A DNA stretch of 64,000 nucleotides from Nyssa sinensis (Eukaryota > Streptophyta > Magnoliopsida > Cornales > Nyssaceae), in assembly GCA_008638375.1 (NCBI GenBank), contig CM018052.1:17239950-17303949 (forward strand). Direction: 5' to 3'. Shown piece by piece: positions 24,425 through 35,362 of this stretch (its first letter is position 1; the number at the start of each line of letters is the position of its first letter). The notes beneath the pieces are model-generated. The model was not told the DNA's origin, made no database searches, and saw only the letters and a list, made by a program, of their open reading frames with translations. The position numbers and the translations under genes were made by a program.

Positions 24425-24722
24425 AGTGACGCCCATCGAGCGTCGCTAATAGTCACGTGAGCGTCGCTAAAGGTAAAAAAATTTATTTGTGGCGCACACC
24501 CGGGCGTCGTAAAAAGTTTTGTCTTATTGGCGACGCACAATGCGTCACAAATATTGTTTAGGGCGTCACTAAATCATTGGCGCCCTAATTTTTTTTCGTG
24601 AGATGCCCAATATGCACGATTATTTGCGACGCACAAACGGGCGTCGCTGATAGTGACTATTGGCGACACATTTTGTGCGTCGCAAATACTGTGCGTCGTA
24701 AAAAACCAATTTTCTTGTAGTG
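24425..24722. repeat. CACTA element 1 right subterminal repeats and terminal inverted repeat
   Basis: Multiple copies in both orientations of a short motif around gcgtcgc(taa/aaa), for example at about 24440, 24461, 24503, 24634 and 24697. The element ends in ttttcttgtagtg at 24722, the reverse complement of cactacaagaaaa. In En/Spm such subterminal motifs bind the TnpA protein; that role here is inferred from family knowledge. Confidence 0.9.
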
Positions 24723-25500
24723 AGTATCAGAGAATGCCATTAGCTTTGCACTAGTTAAAGAGGGCAAACAGATCCAAAAGCCTATTTTCTACGTAAGCAA
24801 GACACTTCTGGATACTGAGACGAGATATTTCAAAATCGATAAATTGGCCTTCGCCCTAGTGATATCTACTCAAAAACTTAGGCCCTACTTTCAGGCGCAT
24901 CCTATTGAAATCCCTACATCCTACCCTCTGAAATCAGTTCTGCACAAGCCTGAAGTCTTAGGACGACTAATCAAGTGGTCTATAGAGTTAGGAGGATTTG
25001 ATATATCTTACATGCCACGGACCTCACACTGCGGTATGGTAACTTTACACCGACAGGTCATCCACCGATAGAGGTTCGGGTGTAGGCATAGTACTCTAGT
25101 CTCTCGACGGAATCATAACTGAGAAAGTGGTTAGCTTGGGGTTCAGAGCTTCTAACAACAAAGCTGAATACGAAGCGTTTATCCTTAGGATGAAGCTGGC
25201 CCTGGAATGAGAAACCCTGAACCTTGAAGCATTTTCTGACTCCCAACTTGTGGTAAGCCAAGTCTTGAGAGAATTTTCCACCAAGAATAACAGGATGATC
25301 CGATATTCAAAGTTGGTGGAATCGTTGAGGCTCTCTTCCCACAAGTTCACCATTCAGAAAATTGAAAGAAGCCAGAACTCTAGGGCTGATGCTTTAGTGA
25401 ATATGGCCTCCCATCTCAAGTCAGAAAGGGATTCAACGGTGAGAGTCTTTTACCAACTGAAGCCAACAATCGAAGAAGTACAGTCCTCCCAAATCTCATA
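24723..25500 (+). pseudogene. Tat gypsy RT tail and RNase H (two RNase H domains)
   Basis: 24723-25030 encodes the end of RT plus a first RNase H in plus orientation ('KPIFYVSKTLLDTETRYFKI', 'GGFDISYMPRT'). 25090-25480 encodes a second RNase H-like domain: 'SNNKAEYEAFILRMKLALE', 'SDSQLVVSQVLREF', 'NSRADALVNMAS'. The frame changes between 25071 and 25250, there is a TGA near 25208, and the linker between the two RNase H domains is shortened. The extra archaeal-type RNase H is characteristic of Tat elements. CACTA element 1 truncates the 5' side at 24722. Confidence 0.85.
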
Positions 25501-25516
25501 ACAAACTCAGAATTGG

Positions 25517-26715
25517 ATGACTCCCATCATCCAATACATAAAAGAAGGACTACTTACAGAGGACAAAAATCAAGCCCGAAGGACTCGGATAAGGGCAGCT
25601 CGGTACCTAATCCTAAATGGGAAACTTTACCAAAGATCCTACAAGCAACTCATCTTGCGGTGCCTATTTCCAAAGGATTCCCAATATGTCCTAGCTGAGA
25701 TACATGAAGGGATCTGTGAAAACCACAATGGTGGCAGAACCATAGCACACCGAACTCTGACTTAGGGTTACTACTAGCCTGGTATACTAAAACAAGCCAA
25801 AGAATATGTCCAAAGGTGCAACAAGTGTCAATGATTTGCTTCATATTAGCACCAACCCCATCATGAGTTCAATGAGGGATGGACATCGTGGGACCACTGC
25901 CAAAAGTCTCTCAAAATAGAAGATACCTATTGGTTTCCATTGATTACTTCTACAAATGGGCAGAAACCGAACCTCTGACTCACATCACAAAAGTAAAGGT
26001 AAAGAAATTCACGCAGAAGAACATAGTCTGCAGGTTCGGCATACCCTGCGTCATCATTTCAGACAATGGTACGTAGTTTACTGGAAACGTGTTCAGGAAG
26101 TTCTGTGAAGACTTGCACATCAGCCACTACTTTTCCTTACCAGGGCATCCCCAAGCTAATAGGAAAACTGAGGTCACCATTCGCATAATTCTTGACGCCA
26201 TTAAGAAGAGGTTGGAAGAAGCCAAAGGAAAATGGGTCAAAGAGCTCCCTAGAGTACTTTGGGCCTACCGAACCACTAAAAGAACACTAACTGCAGAGAC
26301 ACCGTTCTCACTTGCATACGATATTGAGGCGGTCATTCTTGTTGAAATTGGCATGCCGCCCTTGAGGACGGATGCCTTCGACTAGGAAACCAACGACCAT
26401 TAGCTTGTAAAAAATCTAGATCTACTTGAAAAGAGATGCGAGCAAGCCCGGATTAAGATTGAAGCATACCAGTAGAGAATGGCAAAGAGCTTCAGCCAAG
26501 GGCTGAGACCTATCAACTTTCAGGTCGGGGACCTCGTCTTAAGAAGGGTATTCTCGAATATCAAAGATCCCACCATGAGAAAGCTCTCCCCTAACTGGGA
26601 AGGGCCCTACAAAATAACCAAGATCGTTAGGCCCACGACTTATTAGTTGGAAGATGTAACTGGGAAGCTTCAGCCCAGGCCCTGGAATGTTGAGCACTTA
26701 CGAAAATACTATTAA
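25517..26715 (+). pseudogene. Tat gypsy integrase
   Basis: 25517-25765 is the region before the integrase zinc finger ('RARRTRIRAARYLILNGKLY'). After a frame change the core starts at 25879 with 'MDIVGPLPKVSQNRRYLLVS' (first catalytic D), then 'PCVIISDNGT' (second D) ending in a TAG at 26074. 26089-26385 continues with 'GHPQANRKTEVTIRIILDAI' and 'LWAYRTTKRTLTAETPFSLA'. 26400-26715 holds the C-terminal part ('INFQVGDLVLRR', 'NWEGPYKITKIV') and a stop near 26713. At least four stops and one frameshift make this inactive. The usual N-E-R after 'GHPQAN' is replaced by RKTE, where the catalytic Glu may be retained. Confidence 0.87.
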
Positions 26716-26749
26716 TAAAATGTTTCTTTTTCATTTCTAAGTGCTCTCA

Positions 26750-27235
26750 TCTCAATGTACAGACCCTTAAAATCCTTGCAGCCATTGCAAGTGCTATAGG
26801 TCTAGTTCATCTTAATGTACAGACCCCTAAAAGCCTTGCAGCCATTACAAGTGCTACAGGTCAGTTCTATCTCAGTGTATAGACCCCTAAAATCCTTGCA
26901 GCCATTGCAAGTGCTATAGGTTTGGTTCATCTCAATGTACAGACCCCCTAAAAGCCTTGCAGCTATTGCAAGTGCTATAAGTCCGGTCCATCTAAATGTA
27001 CATACCCCTAAAAGCCTTGCGGCCATTGCAAGTGCTATAGATTTGGTCCATCTTAATGTACAGACCCCTAGAAGCCTTGCAGCCATTGCAAGTGCAATAG
27101 GTCTGGTCTATCTCAATGTACAGACCCTTAAAAGCCTTACAATCATTGCAAGTGCTATAGGTCTGATCTATCTCAATGTATAGACTCCTAAAAGCCTTGT
27201 ATCCACTACAAGTGCTATAGGTTTGGTCCATTCTT
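26750..27235 (+). repeat. 60-bp tandem repeat, about 8 copies, downstream of Tat pol
   Basis: The unit contains cagacccctaaaagccttgc followed by 'agccattgcaagtgctatag'; the cagaccc word recurs at about 26760, 26820, 26880, 26940, 27061 and 27121, a spacing of 60 bp. 60 is divisible by 3, so frames stay open across copies and produce spurious 80-90-codon frames on both strands. Tandem repeats between pol and the 3' LTR are typical of Tat/Ogre elements. Confidence 0.93.
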
Positions 27236-27239
27236 CATT

Positions 27240-27725
27240 CAGACGAGCAGTTCAATGAAAGTATCAAAAGCCCTGATTAGCCAATCCATTTCTATCAAGG
27301 CCCCCATTTTTTATGAAATTAAAGCTTGATTCAATCACGGGTTCTAAAGGTCTATGCTTGATTTAATTACAAGTGGTGAAGATCTTGATTCAATTATAAG
27401 TGGTGAAGATCTTAAGTTCCGAAGGTCTATGCTTGATTTAATTACAAATTGGGAAGATCTGAGGCTTAAAGCCTGATTCAATTTCAAGTTTTGAGGATTA
27501 TTACTAGATTTAATTACAAGTTATGGGGATCTAAAGCTTAAAGTCTAATTCAGTTATAAATGTTTGAAGGTCTGAATTCGAAACTTGATTGAAGAGCTAA
27601 AAAGTGAAGCTTAGTTTCATCATAAGCATCAAAGCTCGGTACATTATGACTTATAATATGTTAGCATCTGAAAATCCTATAAGTGTGGCTACTCTAGGCA
27701 TTATGTTGACAAAATACATAAATGC
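27240..27725 (+). repeat. Degenerate tandem repeat in the Tat 3' region
   Basis: A looser series of 50-65-bp units built on 'gcttgatttaattacaa' and 'gaagatctgaggctta'-like words (about 27315, 27355, 27380, 27428, 27472, 27505). It looks like an older or faster-decayed repeat than the 60-bp array next to it. No coding potential recognised. Confidence 0.6.
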
Positions 27726-28034
27726 TTCAAAATTCAAAAACAATACACAAAGTTCCATATAAGTTAATTTCATTAATAATTAGCCCAAATTTGGGAAGAT
27801 TACAAGGAAGAAACAGAAAAGTACAAAAGTGTCCTAATCTACTGCTGGTTCGACAACCCCTGAAGTATCGGCATTGAGAAAGTTCTAAATCATCATTGTC
27901 TTGAAGATCATTCTCTTCTTCCTCTTCTTCATTCTCTTTAAACTCAACACACCATATCCAAATCATTCACTCTGCTCTAGTGCGTCAGATGGAGGGAATT
28001 CGGGAACTGCTTCCTCATCATCATCATCCTGTGC

Positions 28035-30029
28035 CTAAATCTCACCAGAAGAGACTTCAATGTCATCAATCCCAGCTAGATTCAGGTCAAGATACTTCTT
28101 GAGAAGTTTGGCCCTAAAGGTGCAATACCCATGCTCGATCAACTCTTTACCCATGCCCTCGACTTCAGCCTTTATATCTGTCTCGGTTTGAGCTCTAATA
28201 GAGTTGGTAGTGTCTTGAACTTTCTTAAGGGAGGCAGATTGGAAGTCTTTGAACCTTTTTTTGAGGTCTTCTAACCCTAGAGCAAGGGCATCCCTTTCAG
28301 ACTCCAAGATAGAGTAGGAGTTAGCAGCTTCCTTCAACTTCTTCTCAACTGCAAAGGCAATGGACTGGGCAGTCCCTAGCAGTAGCCTGGCTTCATCGAG
28401 CTCAGATTGAAGGTTGTCAATCTGCCCGGAGTCCACTGAAGAATCCATAATGGCAGCAAGGCCATGCATAGTCTGAGAAAGAAACAGGTAACGGTTAGAT
28501 CAAATGATAGAACAGAAAAAGAACGCAAAAAAAGAAAAAGAAATGAGAGGAGCCCATCAGAGTTTACCTTTAGCTGAAATGACAACAAGTCCTTGGCAAT
28601 CTTTTGTGCCTTCAGAATTTTAAATTTACTTGGGCCAGCAGCCCATCGTCAAAAGCCTTTTTTGTGGCTAGATAGCAGAAGTCATTAGGCACTGGGGGAG
28701 TAGCAACAGACCTGCCCTTCTCCCTCTTCTTTTTTGGGGTCACTGGCACAAGGGGCAACAACGGCTCTAGAGCAAGGGACTCCCTCATGTCCTTAGACAC
28801 CATTCGGTCGAGGGAGTTAGAAAGTAGCCTCCTCCTCTTTACTTGGAGGATAGGCTCAGTAGGGGATGAACTCTCCCCCACCGTCTTCTTCTTCTTCCTT
28901 GGTGCCCATTCAGACATCAGGGACTACTTTAAGTTTTTCGCCCTGTCCTTCACCAACCCGACCTCAATTTGGTCTGTGGGGGTAAGGATGGCATTGTGCG
29001 CTCGGTTACTATTTGGAGTAGTCTTTGGTACTTCTCTTGGAGGTCAACAGAGAAGATGGACCTCTTCCAAGCCCTCTTGTCTGCACAGAAAACACAAAAT
29101 CTAGATCAAGCAATGGATAAGCAAAAGGAAGCAAAAAGTAAAGGCAAAAATACAAAAATATGTAAAAAAGGGATCTCATCCTTGATCCCAGTACTCCGGG
29201 GAAAATTCGAGGTCTGGCCCTCATAGTCTTCAAGCTCCCATCCTCCTCCTCCAAAGAAGTACCACTTATTCCAAGTCTTATTAGAAGTGGGTACTGAGGA
29301 GAGGGGTCTGAACCCCTTGTCGAAAGACATGTAAAACATGCCCTCTGATTTCAGCAACTTCTGGTCCATGTTACCTCGAATCAATGGAAGATCCACCTCA
29401 ACATTGTTCAGGCGGCCTAAAACTATGAACCCTAACAAGTGCCTCCAATTATTGATGTTAAGTTCGGTAGGGCATATGTTGAACCATTTGAAATAATTCC
29501 TAATCAGGGGATGGAAACAAAACCTAAACCCAATCTCGAACCACTTGAGATAAACACAAATTTTGCCCTTATCAATATCGGATGGGCGATCCATTGGTCC
29601 AGGTGCCCTACAAGTTACATTTGGGGGGAAGTCGAAAGTAGCCCTCAGAGCACCTAACATGCTCTAAGTGATGGCACTTTCTCTCTTCTCCCTTTGAGAA
29701 GGCCTATTCGAGGTTTCCCCCGCTAAATTTCTTGGCTCTAAAAAGGCCTCTACAATTCTAAGGTCAGGACTAGGAGAGGGATGCTCAACTATCTTATTTT
29801 CCAAGTCCCTTGAGGAACTATCTACGAGGTGTATTTCAGATGGAACAAATGTCTCCGAAGAACTCTCTGTTGCATAACCAATGCCTGAAAAGGCATCTGA
29901 GGTCGACATTATAAAGATAAAGGAGAAGAAAAGAAGAAGGATAAAAGAAAGAAAGATGATCGAGAACAAATTAGACTTGATCGATAACTCGATCAGAAAG
30001 TGAGCTTCTTGCGATGAAGATCTTCTCAC
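28035..30029 (-). pseudogene. Antisense Tat gene: gypsy-type transposon domain (PF04195-like) with C-terminal coiled coil
   Basis: Minus-strand multi-exon gene opposite to pol. Exon 1 starts at 30029 or at the internal Met in 'MSTSDAFSGIGYATESSSE', runs to a single in-frame TAG near 29662, and goes on in the same frame to about 29170. The second half carries 'YLKWFEIGFRFCFHPLIRN' and 'NWRHLLGFIVLGRLN', similar to the 'putative gypsy type transposon' domain. A good acceptor (ttttgtgttttctgtgcag) is at about 29094. A basic segment follows at 28917-28612 ('MSEWAPRKKKKTVGESSSPT'). A donor near 28567 and an acceptor near 28470 lead to a last exon of about 144 residues (28469-28035) that is mostly coiled coil. 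Function in the retrotransposon is unknown. Exon limits are my inference. Confidence 0.7.
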
Positions 30030-30201
30030 TCTAACTTTTCTTAAATGTGCGACGAAGTACCTTTAGAAGCAATGGAAATAAAGAAAAAAGGGCGCACACA
30101 CATTCCTTTTCCTTTTATAAAAGGTTGAAGTAATGGGAGCCCATGATTCCGAGCTGTCGCGGCGGTTAAGGAAATAATGTCCTCAAAAATCCAATTGACA
30201 A
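30030..30201. other. Tat sequence between antisense gene and CACTA element 2
   Basis: Short AT-rich stretch upstream of the antisense gene; it may hold that gene's promoter. 'ttataaa' occurs near 30115-30121 in plus orientation. Ends at the CACTA boundary; the three bases before it are caa and the three after element 2 are cga, an imperfect match to a 3-bp target duplication. Confidence 0.5.
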
Positions 30202-30670
30202 CACTACAGGAAAAGACAGTATTAGTGACACTCGTATGCGTCGCAAATAGTAGTAATAGGCATCGCTAATTCTATTTGGTGATGCACATATGGGCGTTGC
30301 TCCATATGTCGCTAATAGTCGTGTCACAAATACTATTAGCGACGCACAGACAGGAATGCGTCACTAAAGGTAACTATTAGCGACACTCACATGATATCGC
30401 TAATAATTAGGCATGGGCGTCGCTAATACTATACATGGACGCAATGGGTGTCACTAAAAACACCCTTTTGCAATGCTTATTGTGCGTCGCTAAAGGTTAC
30501 TATTTGTGACGCACATACAATGTCGCAAATAGTGTATTGGTTCCAACCTTTAGCGACGCTCTCCGTGCATCGCTAATAGTATATTTGGCATTTTTTGCGA
30601 CGAATAGGAAGCGTCGCTAAAAATTAATTTCTTTCCTGTTAACGACGCCTCTGTGTGTGTCAGTAAAAGG
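30202..30670. repeat. CACTA element 2 left terminal and subterminal repeats
   Basis: Starts cactacaggaaaa. Then at least a dozen copies in both orientations of a core gcgtcgc/gcgacgc flanked by taa or aaa (for example near 30238, 30340, 30419, 30487, 30555, 30612). Expected binding sites for the CACTA-encoded TnpA-type protein by analogy with En/Spm. Confidence 0.88.
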
Positions 30671-31124
30671 TTTTTTTTTTTTCCTGCACCATATTTTGAC
30701 CTGTATTATTTGTTTTTTTTATTTTGTTTTATTCCTGATTAAAACCTGTATCAAGCATCCTGATATACAATAAAATTTAAATATTCTGAAATGAATATAT
30801 TGAAAGAAAAATACATTTATATATATATATATTACTAATTACTTACAATTGAAAAGTAAAATTTATCAATGAATACAAAAAAAAAAAAAAATTGTTTCAA
30901 AAAATGTAACAACAGCTATTTATGAAAAGAAAAAAAAAACAAATGCAAATAGTTAGTCCCGATGCAAAACAGAAAGACGGCGGCACAATAATCCCAATCA
31001 ATCTGAAATAAAGATCAAATAATATATATTAGAACCCTTATTAAATATATATATATATATATATGAACATAGAATGTGAATATATATTTTTTTACATGCA
31101 TAAATAGTAAGAATGGCATAAAGT
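30671..31124. other. AT-rich spacer in CACTA element 2
   Basis: Poly-T, poly-A and TA microsatellites (about 30815-30832 and 31045-31064). No gene or other structure seen. Confidence 0.6.
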
Positions 31125-33640
31125 AGAATAAGTTTCAAACCGGTGATCCAAACCGAGTGTCGTAAGTTTGTGCAAGTCTATTTAATCATTTGTGAGGTGT
31201 GTGATGGGGTTTCGAGGTCAGTAGACCGATATCTGGTATTTTGGTCCATCAAAACCCCAAAATGGAGCTTTTTAAAGCAAAAAGTTGCATAAGTTTGAAA
31301 CGGGTGATCCGAATTGAGTGCCATAAGTTTTTGCAAATCTATTTTATCATTTTTGAGGTGTGTGATGGGGTTTCGGGGTAGTTAGGCCGATATCCGGTGT
31401 TTTGGTCCGTCAAAACCCCAAAATGGTCCTTTTTGGAGTGAAAACTTGTAAAAGTTTGAAATGGGTGATCCAAACTGAGTGCCATAAGTTTATGCAAGTT
31501 TATTTAATCATTTTTAAGGTGTGTGATGGAGTTTTGGGGTTGGTAGGCCGATATCTAGCATTTTGGTCCGTCAAAACCCCAAAATAGAGCTTTTTGAAGG
31601 GGAAAGTTGCATAAGTTTGAAACGGGTGATCCGAACTGAGTGCCATAAGTTCGTGCAAGTCTATTTTATCATATGTGAGGTGTGTGATGAGGTTTTGGGG
31701 TAGTTAGGCCGATATCCAGTGGTTTGGTCCGTTAAAACCCCAATATGGGCCTTTTTGGAGCAAAAAGTTGCATAAGTTTGAAACGGGTGATCCGAACTAA
31801 GTGTAGTAAGTTTGTGCAAGTCTATTTTATCATTTTTGATGTGTGTGATGGGGTTTCATGGTTGGTAGGCTGATATCCAGCATTTTGGTCTGTCAAAACT
31901 CGAAAATGGGCCTTTTTAGAGCAGAAACTTACATAAGTTTCAAACCGGTGATCCAAATCGAGTGTCATAAGTTTTTACAAGTCTATTTTATCATTTTTTA
32001 GGTGTTTGATGTGGTTTTGGGCTTGTTAGGTTGATATCCAGTGTTTTGGCCTGTCAAACCCCCAAAATGGGCCTTTTTGGAGCAAAAACTTGTAAAAGTT
32101 TCAAACCAGTGATCTGAACTGAGTGCCGTAAGTTTGTGCAAGTTTATTTAATCATTTGTGAGGTGTTTGATGGGGTTTTGGGGTCTCTATGCCGATATCT
32201 AGCATTTTGGTCCATCAAAACCCCAAAATAGAGCTTTTTGAAGCGAAAAGTTACATAAGTTTGAAACGGGTGATCTGAACTGAGTGTTGTAAGCTTGTGT
32301 AAGTCTATTTTATCATTTTTGAGGTGTGTGATGAGGTTTTGGGGTAGTTAGGCCGATATCCAGTGGTTTGGTCCGTTAAAACCCCAATATGGGCCTTTTT
32401 GGAGCAAAAAGTTGCATAAGTTTGAAACGGGTGATCCGAACTAAGTGTAGTAAGTTTGTGCAAGTCTATTTTATCATTTTTGATGTGTGTGATGGGGTTT
32501 CAGGGTTGGTAGGCTGATATCCAGCATTTTGGTCTGTCAAAACTCAAAAATGGGCCTTTTTAGAGCAGAAACTTACATAAGTTTCAAACCGGTGATCCAA
32601 ATCGAGTGTCATAAGTTTTTACAAGTCTATTTTATCATTTTTTAGGTGTTTGATGTGGTTTTGGGCTTGTTAGGTTGATATCCAGTGTTTTGGCCTGTCA
32701 AACCCCCAAAATGGGCCTTTTTGGAGCAAAAACTTGTAAAAGTTTCAAACTAGTGATCTGAACTGAGTGCTGTAAGTTTGTGCAAGTTTATTTAATCATT
32801 TGTAAGGTGTTTGATGGGGTTTTGGGGTCTCTATGCCGATATCTAGCATTTTGGTCCATCAAAACCCCAAAATAGAGCTTTTTGAAGCGAAAAGTTACAT
32901 AAGTTTGAAACGGGTGATCTGAACTGAGTGTTGTAAGCTTGTGTAAGTCTATTTTATCATTTTTGAGGTGTGTGATGAGGTTTTGGGGTAGTTAGGCCAA
33001 TATTCGGTGGTTTGGTCTGTCAAAACCCCAAAATGGGCCTTTTTGGAGCAAAAAATTGCATAAGTTTGAAACGGGTGATCTGAACTGAGTTTCGTAAGTT
33101 TGTGTAAGTCTATTTTATCATTTGTTAGGTGTGTGATGGGGTTTTCAAGGTTTGTAGGCCGATATCAGGAATTTTGGTCCATCAAAATTTGAAATGGGCC
33201 TTTTTAGAGCAGAAACTTGCATAAGTTTCAAACCGGTGATCCAAATCGAGGGCTGCAAGTTCATAAAAGTCTATTTTATCATTTCTAAGGTATGTGATGG
33301 GGTTTTGGGCTCGTTAGGTTGATATCTGATGTTTTGGCCCGTTAAAACTCTAGAATGGGCCTTTTTAGAGCAGAAACTTATAAAAGTTTCAAACCGATGA
33401 TCCGAACCGAGTGCCGTAAGTTTGTGCAAGTTTATTTAATCATTTTTGAGGTGTGTGATTGGGTTTTAGGGTCGATAGACCGATATCCGACATTTTGGTT
33501 AGTCAAAACCCCAAAATGGGCCTTTTTGGAGTGGAAAGTTACATAAGTTTTTAACGATCACTCGAACCAATGAAATTAAACAAGTTCGTGCAAGTCTATT
33601 TTCATATGTGAAGTGTGTCATGCGGTTTGTAGGCCGTTAG
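31125..33640 (+). repeat. Second 161-bp satellite array, about 15-16 monomers, inside CACTA element 2
   Basis: Same family and orientation as the array at 1-10160 ('gtgcaagtctattttatcat', 'taggccgatatcc', 'aaccccaaaatggg'), but a distinct subfamily: it typically reads 'gtttgaaacgggtgatccga' where the first array reads 'gtttcaaaccgggcatccga', and 'ggggtagttagg' where the first reads 'gtgtagttagg'. The TGAAACTT dyad is largely lost. It is bounded on the left by the CACTA end region and on the right by the 3' end of the TnpA-like gene, so it is unambiguously internal to the transposon. Confidence 0.95.
31687..32974 (+). repeat. Tandem duplication of a 644-bp satellite tetramer
   Basis: 'atgaggttttggggtagtta' starts at 31687, 32331 and 32975, exactly 644 bp apart (4 x 161). 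The first two 644-bp blocks differ at only a handful of positions, while the third diverges soon after its start. This is a recent unequal-exchange duplication of four monomers. Confidence 0.93.
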
Positions 33641-33714
33641 GTCGCAATCCTTTTTTTTTATGTAACATTTTCTATAAATAATAAATCCACCAAAGTAAAT
33701 AATTTTAAAAACTT

Positions 33715-35195
33715 ACTAAGGCTGAACAGAGCCTTCCTACTGGCTGAGGACTGTTTGTATAAGAGCCTCTAGGTGGGTCTGGCACTCCTGGAGCTCTATC
33801 ATCCTCTGCTCCAGCTTTGCATTCCGTCTCTCAGCTGCCTCAACTTTCTAGGTGGCTGCGTGAAACCTAGCATTGCTCTCGACGGTAGAGGATGATGTCG
33901 TCGGCTCCATCCCACTCCCTAAGCCACGCACATATCCACACCTCTTACCCAGAACAGTCTCCTGTATCTAGTCATTGATCGGCGGATGCTCACCCTCAAG
34001 GGTGGGCTGAGCACGCAGCTGTACCATCTCTTCCTATAAAAACATAAATATATGTTACTACTTTTATAATTTTAGATTAATATTAAATTACTACTACTGG
34101 TATATATACATAAATAACTTACATAAAGTTGCTGAGCTTCAGGCCCAGTCCAACCCTTCTCGGGATTGTAGTGCGTCCTGTGCCACAACTCAATGGGGTT
34201 GGGTGGTGCACCGATCTCCTAGTCTCGTTGCAACAAATAAACAATAGCTTGTGAAAATTAATTTCATGAAAAGATTATACAACAAGAACTTGATACATGT
34301 ATTAACTTACCATCTCATGCCTATACCTAACAAAAGATTGTGATCCACCACAGTGGGTCACCTTTTGCTTGCTTCTACTCTCACTATTTTTCTTGCTAGG
34401 TTTCTACACTTGGCCAAAACAAATAAGGTTAGTAAATGACAATGATTTATCATACAACAAAATTAATTTTGACAATTTTTACCTAGAATGCATCACTAGC
34501 GAACCGATCGCATAGTAACATCTAATCCTCCACCACTACCCCCTGTAGGGTCTGTCGCAAGGCTCTCTACCGGCTGCCACCTCCGACTCGTAGTACATGT
34601 GGAGCCTGTGTCGATAGTCCCTGAAATGGACTCCCAAGTAACGGTTCACTGCCTTCACGACATGAGGTAAGTGGAGATCGATGTCAAACTTCTCCTGTAA
34701 AGCATTTCATTGTCAAAACATTACGGCATTAGATATGTTAAAATTTAGTTGAACACAATAATAAAAGACATACCAGGATATGCACATGAATATCCCGTCG
34801 CTCCGCATCAGTGACCTGACTCCAATCACTAATATGGAGTGGGGCGCGTAGCCGGCAAATGATGCCGACCTCAGTGGTGAACTGCTGTGCCCACCCACCA
34901 ATAGGCTTCAGCAAGCCCGGAGGTATCTCAATCCAAAGTCACGTGCCCCCTGCTACCTCCATCTGAACCTGAAAACTACGGTTCTTTGCCCTACTGCTCC
35001 CTTGTCTAGAGGCGGTGGCGGAAGCTTTAGAAGAAATAAAATAGAAACAATTAGAACCATATTTCTATAATCATTAAAAAAAAAATACAAATTATGCATA
35101 CCATCAACGGCAGAATCGTTTGACCCTACAGATGAGGGGGAATGGGTCAATGGGTCTGTCATAACTGTACGTCTACGTGAACCTGGTCTAACCAT
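33715..35195 (-). pseudogene. TnpA-like protein (Transposase_24, Ptta/En/Spm family), multi-exon, broken
   Basis: Likely start at 35195 (MVRPGSRRRTVMTDPL). Exon 1 ends near 35104 at a gt donor; exon 2 (about 35019-34775) encodes 'LLKPIGGWAQQFTTEVGIIC' and 'DWSQVTDAERRDIHVHIL'; exon 3 (about 34695-34485) encodes 'KFDIDLHLPHVVKAVNRYLG' and 'HFRDYRHRLHMYYE'. Later exons include 'THCGGSQSFVRYRHEM' near 34330 and 'GAPPNPIELWHRTHYNPEKG' near 34190. The C-terminal part (34030-33735) ends in a helical segment 'AERRNAKLEQRMIELQ'. In-frame stops occur in exon 2 (TGA, after the Gly-Thr at about 34940), exon 3 (TAG), before 'EIGAPPNP' (TAG), near 33970 (TAG) and near 33850 (TAG). In the family this protein binds subterminal repeats. 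Inactive copy. Confidence 0.85.
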
Positions 35196-35362
35196 ATCTA
35201 CAAAGAAAGTTTAAAACTAAAATTGTTTCTATTTAATCATAAAAATTAAATCCTTATCGAAATAAAAATGAATTCCCATTACATCATAAAATTGAATATC
35301 CATTATATTATAAAACTGAAATTCATTACACTTGATCCTAACACATGTAACACTTATTACAA

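Larger units (their letters stand above)
1..24722 (-). mobile_element. CACTA (En/Spm) element 1, left end outside window, split by a chromovirus
   Basis: The right end is defined by subterminal gcgtcgc repeats and the terminal inverted repeat 'ttttcttgtagtg' ending at 24722. Transposase pieces on the minus strand lie at 10160-11223 and 21573-22289; they were contiguous before the gypsy insertion at 11224-21567. The satellite array joins the transposase at about 10150 without any terminal repeat between them, so I infer that the array is internal to this element, as it demonstrably is in CACTA element 2. Compared with element 2 it lacks the DUF4218, DUF4216 and TnpA-like parts, which the satellite replaces. 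Element 1 lies in a Tat gypsy element whose sequence starts at 24723. Confidence 0.75.

Noticed and set aside
26802..27231. 80-94-codon frames on both strands of the 60-bp array
   Set aside because: The unit length is a multiple of three, so any open frame propagates. No domain.
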